Assembly (NCBI GenBank): GCA_030838475.1
Contig: JAUZFP010000097.1
Location: 1-47,844 of the forward strand
From: Actinomycetota bacterium
GTDB taxonomy: Bacteria; Actinomycetota; Actinomycetes; Actinomycetales; Microbacteriaceae
DNA: 47,844 nucleotides
Reading direction: 5' to 3'
The position numbers and the translations under genes were made by a program. The notes beneath the pieces are model-generated. The model was not told where the DNA came from, made no database searches, and saw only the letters and a list, made by a program, of their open reading frames with translations. Every line of letters begins with the position of its first letter. Position 1 is the stretch's first letter. This document shows positions 43,818 to 47,844 of the stretch, piece by piece.

Positions 43818-44377
43818 GAGCTCGCCCCCGGTCGCAGGCACCGCACCCAGACCCAGGCCATCCACGCCACGGCCCCGACGAGTTCCAGGATCCAGACCAC
43901 GGGTCCGGTAGTTGCCAGTATGACCGTGAGGCCGTAAATGCCGTCGACGAGCAAAACGGCGGCGAGCGCCGCGCCGCCCAGCGCGACAAGCAGTCTTCGC
44001 TTCGAGTCGAGCCAGGTTACGGAAATTCCGACGACCACACCGGCCGGGATGGCGACGACGGTCCAGACGTTCTTCAGCGAGTACGGGAAGCCTCGAAGCT
44101 CAGATACGAGCCCGTACGAAACGTCGAGCAGGAGAAATCCGACGACACCGAGCAGAATCGAGAGCACCAACGGGCTGCGACCGAGCCGAACGGCAACGAA
44201 GATAACGACAAACCACGGCCCGGCGGCGTTGGCCAGCGAGCGCAGGGCATCCGGCAGGTACTGCTGCGCGGGAGACGTCGCGCCGCCGACAACGACCCCG
44301 ACGAGAACGACGATTCCCGACGCGCGAAGGGCGTGTGGCCAGGTTCCAAAGGCTCGAACCGGCCAGGTGCTGTCCAC
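43814..44377 (-). CDS. DUF6518-like membrane protein
   Basis: The 187-residue protein has about five or six membrane segments and little soluble sequence. GGATSPAQQYLPDALRSLANAAGPWFV between the first segments resembles the actinobacterial DUF6518 group, and the match is by memory of the pattern only. It is the first gene of a two-gene membrane operon. Nothing in the sequence shows a substrate or catalytic site. Confidence 0.7.
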   Translation of the reverse strand: MDSTWPVRAFGTWPHALRASGIVVLVGVVVGGATSPAQQYLPDALRSLANAAGPWFVVIFVAVRLGRSPLVLSILLGVVGFLLLDVSYGLVSELRGFPYSLKNVWTVVAIPAGVVVGISVTWLDSKRRLLVALGGAALAAVLLVDGIYGLTVILATTGPVVWILELVGAVAWMAWVWVRCLRPGASS

Positions 44378-44456
44378 ACCGGAGAGCCTACGGGCGACCC
44401 TCGTCGCGGGGCATCGCTCTCAGGGATGATTACGCCTCGCGTCCTACAATCGAGCC

Positions 44457-44828
44457 ATGACTGACGAAGTTCCCATCGCGTACGAAGCACTCGCCAAGGG
44501 CACGCCCGTTCTCAGTTCGACCGGCACAGAGATCGGGATCGTCGAGCACGTACTTGCGGACTCCTCCCTCGACCTCTTCGACGGCATCGTGGCCAAGACC
44601 CACGACGGGCTGCGGTTCGTCACGGCCGACCAGGTTGGGCTCATCACCACCACTGCCGTGCACAGCAAGGTCGCGGATGCCGACATCCCGAACCTGCAGA
44701 AGCCCCACACGGGCGACGAGGTATTCGAAGCCGACCCCGAGCAGAACACGGGTGGCGAGCTCAACGAGTGGTTCGGCCGGCACTTCCTTCGCGAGCACTG
44801 GACTCGTCCGCGCAACGACAACGAGTAG
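44457..44828 (+). CDS. PRC-barrel/DUF2171-like small protein
   Basis: The 123-residue protein has a beta-rich first half resembling a PRC-barrel. It starts AYEALAKGTPVLSSTGTEIGIVEHVLAD, includes LFDGIVAKTHDGLRFVTADQVGLI, and ends in an acidic tail. Proteins of this kind store or bind at the membrane or RNA-processing sites; the exact role is unknown. It is a single gene, divergent from the DUF6518-like gene and convergent with the MaoC gene 3 bp away. Confidence 0.75.
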   Translation: MTDEVPIAYEALAKGTPVLSSTGTEIGIVEHVLADSSLDLFDGIVAKTHDGLRFVTADQVGLITTTAVHSKVADADIPNLQKPHTGDEVFEADPEQNTGGELNEWFGRHFLREHWTRPRNDNE

Positions 44829-44831
44829 CTG

Positions 44832-45290
44832 CTAGCTCTCCAGCACGAACAGGGCGATCGACTCCGCGACCAGCGCTGGCCGCTGCGAGCCCTCGAGTTC
44901 GATCGTGACGGTCGACTCGACTCGCACACCCTGGGCCACCGACGACACGGCAGTGATCTGTGAGCTCGCGCGAATCCGGCTGTTGACCGGAACGACGCCG
45001 AGGAACCTCACCCTGTCGAGCCCGTAGTTGATGACCATCGGGCTGCCCTCGACCGTCGTGATGCCGAACAGCAGATCCGAGATGAGCGACAGCGTGAGGA
45101 AGCCATGCGCGATCGTCGTGCCGAACGGCCCCGCGGCGGCGCGCTCCGGATCGACGTGAATCCACTGGTGGTCGTCCGTCGCATCCGCAAACTGGTTGAT
45201 GCGGTTCTGGTCGATGGTCATCCAGTCGCTCGTTTCGGCAGGCGCCCCGACGGCCGTCTCGAGTTCAGCGATTGACGCGTAGTGGGTCAT
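44832..45290 (-). CDS. MaoC-like enoyl-CoA hydratase
   Basis: Adds or removes water at an enoyl-CoA. The 152-residue hotdog protein has the MaoC signature DDHQWIHVDPERAA...IAHGFLTLSL, which holds the catalytic-type Asp and His. The ATG at 45290 overlaps the SDR stop by 4 bp, so it is the last gene of the acyl-CoA operon. Confidence 0.9.
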   Translation of the reverse strand: MTHYASIAELETAVGAPAETSDWMTIDQNRINQFADATDDHQWIHVDPERAAAGPFGTTIAHGFLTLSLISDLLFGITTVEGSPMVINYGLDRVRFLGVVPVNSRIRASSQITAVSSVAQGVRVESTVTIELEGSQRPALVAESIALFVLES

Positions 45291-46042
45291 GCCTTCGGCC
45301 CGCCCGCAACGTACAGCACCTGTCCCGAGACGAACGATGCCTCGTCGCTCACGAAGAACGCCGCCGCTGCGGCGATGTCCTCCGGCTCGCCCCATCGTCC
45401 GACGGGGATGTCCTTCGCGGCCGCGGTCATGAACTCCTCGAACGGCATGTTGACGCGCGCCGCCGTCTCGCGCAGCATGTCGGTCGCGATGAAACCGGGC
45501 GCAATCGCATTGGCCGTCACGTTGTAGCGACCGAGTTCAATCGCGAGGGTCTTGGTGAAGCCCTGGATGCCCGCCTTCGCGGCCGAGTAATTGGCCTGGC
45601 CACGATTGCCGAGCGCCGACGTGCTCGACAGGCTCACGATGCGACCCCACTTGGCCTCCACCTGGTAGGCCTGCACCGCCCTGGTCATCAGGAACGCTCC
45701 ACGCAGGTGCACGCCAATGACGGCATCCCAGTCGTCCTCGGTCATCTTGAAGATGAGGTTGTCACGCAGGATGCCCGCATTGTTGATCAGGATCGTGGGC
45801 GCCCCCAGCTCGTCGGCGATCCGCTTCACGGCCGTCGCGACGGCATCCGTGTTGGCCACGTCAGCTCCGACGCCGATCGCCTCGCCGCCCGCGGCGCGAA
45901 TCGCCTCGACGGTGGCCTTCGTGTCATCCTCACGGAGGTCGATGACGCCGACCCGGTTGCCATCTTTCGCCAACCGGAGCGCGATCGCGGCACCGATGCC
46001 GCGGCCGGCTCCCGTGACGATTGCGGTTCGCTTGTCTGCCAT
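45287..46042 (-). CDS. SDR family oxidoreductase (FabG-like, 3-hydroxyacyl-CoA dehydrogenase role)
   Basis: The 251-residue protein has TGAGRGIGAAIA, NNAG, SLSSTSALGNRGQANYSAAKAGI with the catalytic Ser, Tyr and Lys, and the tail VAGGPKA. With the MaoC hydratase it could run the middle steps of acyl-CoA breakdown: hydration, then oxidation of the 3-hydroxyacyl-CoA. It lies 28 bp downstream of the acyl-CoA dehydrogenase gene. Confidence 0.91.
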   Translation of the reverse strand: MADKRTAIVTGAGRGIGAAIALRLAKDGNRVGVIDLREDDTKATVEAIRAAGGEAIGVGADVANTDAVATAVKRIADELGAPTILINNAGILRDNLIFKMTEDDWDAVIGVHLRGAFLMTRAVQAYQVEAKWGRIVSLSSTSALGNRGQANYSAAKAGIQGFTKTLAIELGRYNVTANAIAPGFIATDMLRETAARVNMPFEEFMTAAAKDIPVGRWGEPEDIAAAAAFFVSDEASFVSGQVLYVAGGPKA

Positions 46043-46070
46043 GGTCTCTCCTTCTGGTGGGGTGTCTTGA

Positions 46071-47273
46071 CTACTTCTTCAACTCGTCGCGACCGAGCGC
46101 GTTGAGGTGGACCTCGTCGGGACCGTCGGCCAGGCGAAGGGCCCGCACCCCGGCCGCGAACTCGGCGAGCGGATGGTCCTGCGAGAGTCCCCCGGCTCCG
46201 AACAGCTGCATCATGCGGTCCAGGATGCGCTCAGCCATCCGCGGCACAGCAATTTTGATCGACTGGATCTCGGCGTGCGCGGCACGATTGCCGACGGTGT
46301 CCATCAGCCAGGCCGTCTTCAGAACCAGCAGGCGGTTGGCTTCGATCTCGGTGCGCGCCTCCGCGAACCACTCCCTGACCACCCCCTGCTCGGCGAGGGG
46401 GCGACCAAACGCGACCCGGCCGTTTGCGCGCTCACGACCGAGATCCAGCGCTCGCTCGGCCATCCCGAGTACCCGCATGCAGTGGTGGATTCGGCCAGGA
46501 CCGAGCCGCGCCTGCGCGATTGCGAAGCCCTCGCCCTCGCCACCGAGCACATGGGACACGGGAATTCGCACGCCATCAAACCGAACCTCGGCGTGGCCGC
46601 CGTGGTCGCGATCGTTGTAGCCGAACACAGTCAGCGGCCGAACGATGGTGAGGCCGGGCGAGTCGCGCGGCACCAGCACCATCGTCTGCTGACGGTGTCG
46701 GGCGGCCTCGGGGTCGCTCTTTCCCATCACGATGAACAGGGCAGCACCCGGGTTCATGGCTCCGGTGGACCACCACTTTCGGCCCGTAATGACGTACTCG
46801 TCGCCGTCGCGCTCGATCCGGGTCTCGATGTTCGTCGCATCCGACGAGGCGACATCCGGCTCTGTCATCGAAAACGATGACCGGATGCGTCCGTCGAGCA
46901 GAGGCGCCAGCCACTCGGCCTTCTGTGCGGGCGTTCCGAACTCCGACAGCAGTTCCATGTTCCCGGTGTCCGGCGCTGAACAGTTGGTGGCGACCGGCCC
47001 GAGCTTGGGGCTGCGGCCGAGGAGTTCGCACAGTGGCGCGTACTGGAGGTTGGTGAGCCCCGCCCCATCCGGTCCAGGGAGAAACAGGTTCCACAGTCCG
47101 CGAGCGCGCGCCTCCGTCTTCAGTTCCTCCACGATCGCGGGCGGTGCCCAGCTGTCGGGGTGAGCCGCGAGCTGCTCCTCGAGAATGCTTTCGGCCGGGT
47201 AAACCTGCTCGTCCATGAAGGTCTGCACCCGCGCGAGCAGTTCGGTCGTCGTGCCGTCGAACCCAAACTCCAC
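46071..47273 (-). CDS. ACAD10/11-like acyl-CoA dehydrogenase
   Basis: Flavin enzyme of the acyl-CoA dehydrogenase superfamily. The 400-residue protein carries blocks very close to the human ACAD10/ACAD11 dehydrogenase half: CSAPDTGNMELL, FSMTEPDVASSDATNIE, GRKWWSTGAMNP, LGPGRIHHCMR, and the tail LADGPDEVH. The gene starts 2 bp after the phosphotransferase stop. In ACAD10/11 the kinase and dehydrogenase halves are fused and act on 4-hydroxyacyl-CoA. Here the same pair is split into two adjacent genes. Confidence 0.92.
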   Translation of the reverse strand: MEFGFDGTTTELLARVQTFMDEQVYPAESILEEQLAAHPDSWAPPAIVEELKTEARARGLWNLFLPGPDGAGLTNLQYAPLCELLGRSPKLGPVATNCSAPDTGNMELLSEFGTPAQKAEWLAPLLDGRIRSSFSMTEPDVASSDATNIETRIERDGDEYVITGRKWWSTGAMNPGAALFIVMGKSDPEAARHRQQTMVLVPRDSPGLTIVRPLTVFGYNDRDHGGHAEVRFDGVRIPVSHVLGGEGEGFAIAQARLGPGRIHHCMRVLGMAERALDLGRERANGRVAFGRPLAEQGVVREWFAEARTEIEANRLLVLKTAWLMDTVGNRAAHAEIQSIKIAVPRMAERILDRMMQLFGAGGLSQDHPLAEFAAGVRALRLADGPDEVHLNALGRDELKK

Positions 47274-47275
47274 GA

Positions 47276-47844
47276 CTAGACCTCCGCCAAATACGTGCGG
47301 CCGGCGCGAGCGAGCGGCGTGACGAGACGCCCGATCTGGTCGAATCCGGGCCCGACGGTCTGACCGGCCTGGAACCGGTAGTGGATGCCCTCGAGGATCA
47401 CCGCAAGCTTGAACGCCGCGAGCGCGAGGTACCAGGGCAGCTCAGGCACCGTGACTCCCGCCGTCGCCGAATACTCGTCCACGAGTTCCTCGAACGTCGG
47501 GTATCCCGCCGCCAGGTCGACCGAGCTCGGAACCGCACCCTGCAGCTCGCCGTCGAGGGAGTTGATGTTCCAGTACAGGCCGAGCAGGCCAAGGTCCGTC
47601 AGGGAGTCACCCAGCGTCGCCATCTCCCAATCGAGGATGGCGGTCAGGCGCGGCGCACCGTCGAGGTCGCGCACGAGCGCATTGTCGAGGCGGTAGTCCC
47701 CGTGCAGGATGGACGACCGTCGCGTTTCGGGGATGCCCCGGTGAAGCTCTCGCTGCAACGCGTCCAGCTCGGGGAGCTCACGACTGCGGGAGCCTTTGTA
47801 CTGCGTCCCCCAGCGCTCGACCTGCCTGACCACGAATCCCTCCG
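47276..47844 (-). CDS. APH-family phosphotransferase, partial (5' end outside the window)
   Basis: Kinase of the aminoglycoside-phosphotransferase fold. Only the C-terminal 189 residues are present, and the frame stays open to the last base. It has the catalytic block ILHGDYRLDNALV and the metal block AILDWEMATLGDSLTDLGLL, as in the kinase half of ACAD10/11 and the LvaA family. It lies 2 bp upstream of the dehydrogenase gene. The role as a hydroxyacyl-CoA kinase, rather than drug resistance, is inferred from this pairing. Confidence 0.88.
   Translation of the reverse strand, partial: EGFVVRQVERWGTQYKGSRSRELPELDALQRELHRGIPETRRSSILHGDYRLDNALVRDLDGAPRLTAILDWEMATLGDSLTDLGLLGLYWNINSLDGELQGAVPSSVDLAAGYPTFEELVDEYSATAGVTVPELPWYLALAAFKLAVILEGIHYRFQAGQTVGPGFDQIGRLVTPLARAGRTYLAEV

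Noticed and set aside
47276-47844. Aminoglycoside resistance gene
   Set aside because: The fold is shared, but the pairing with an ACAD10/11-like dehydrogenase fits a metabolic kinase better.
1-47844. CRISPR array, prophage or integron
   Set aside because: No regularly spaced repeats, phage structural genes or integrase are visible.

Overview
The window is a high-GC chromosomal segment from an actinobacterium, most likely a member of the Microbacteriaceae. The support is the frequent GTG starts, the GC-rich third codon positions, the MsiK-style sugar ABC operons without their own ATPase, the DipZ and DUF2207 proteins, and the frequent GGATGC/GCATCC hexamer. There are no rRNA genes, CRISPR arrays, transposases or phage genes. 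It reads as ordinary core chromosome with catabolic operons, plus some unusual palindromic intergenic elements.

Layout. (1) 24-4306: phosphate transporter operon pstSCAB. (2) 4307-14714: mixed housekeeping and envelope genes. These are a conserved hypothetical gene, a DipZ-type thiol redox protein, tRNA-Lys(TTT), an acyltransferase-3/SGNH protein, a YcnI-like protein, an operon of glutamate decarboxylase, aldose epimerase and a small hypothetical, and a DUF2207 membrane protein. (3) 14715-21408: one-carbon and nucleobase genes. glyA-folD lies behind a ZTP riboswitch, followed by a nucleobase permease with its GntR regulator, an MFS transporter and purU. (4) 21418-34014: amino-sugar region. 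nagA faces a long opposing operon (ROK regulator, sugar-binding lipoprotein, two permeases, nagZ, ROK kinase, nagB), and a second sugar ABC operon lies upstream. Both operons start at an identical 27-bp palindrome, so the ROK regulator probably controls both. Between the nagA and nagB stop codons sits a 512-bp unit with 54-bp inverted ends and one small unknown gene.

(5) 34208-37138: a three-gene flavin electron-transfer module. It has an FMN-binding lipoprotein, an ApbE flavin transferase, and a fusion of an RnfD/NqrB-like membrane domain to a ferredoxin-reductase domain. (6) 37151-40713: NADP isocitrate dehydrogenase with a palindromic operator upstream, a thioesterase coupled to a small unknown gene, and a serine hydrolase. 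(7) 40821-47844: lipid or acyl-CoA catabolism. A TetR gene lies between two SDR dehydrogenase genes. Small membrane proteins follow, and then a tight operon encodes a phosphotransferase, an ACAD10/11-like acyl-CoA dehydrogenase, an SDR and a MaoC-like hydratase.

How the parts work together. The amino-sugar region gives a full route: ABC import of an oligosaccharide or muropeptide-derived sugar, NagZ release of GlcNAc, ROK phosphorylation, NagA deacetylation and NagB deamination to fructose-6-phosphate. The folate genes share tetrahydrofolate intermediates, and the ZTP riboswitch ties glyA-folD to formyl-folate shortage. The phosphotransferase/ACAD pair resembles the kinase-plus-dehydrogenase logic of ACAD10/11 and LvaA/LvaC for 4-hydroxyacyl-CoA. 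The strongest candidates for undescribed biology are the inverted-repeat unit between nagA and nagB, the flavin module, and the structured intergenic DNA after pstB.
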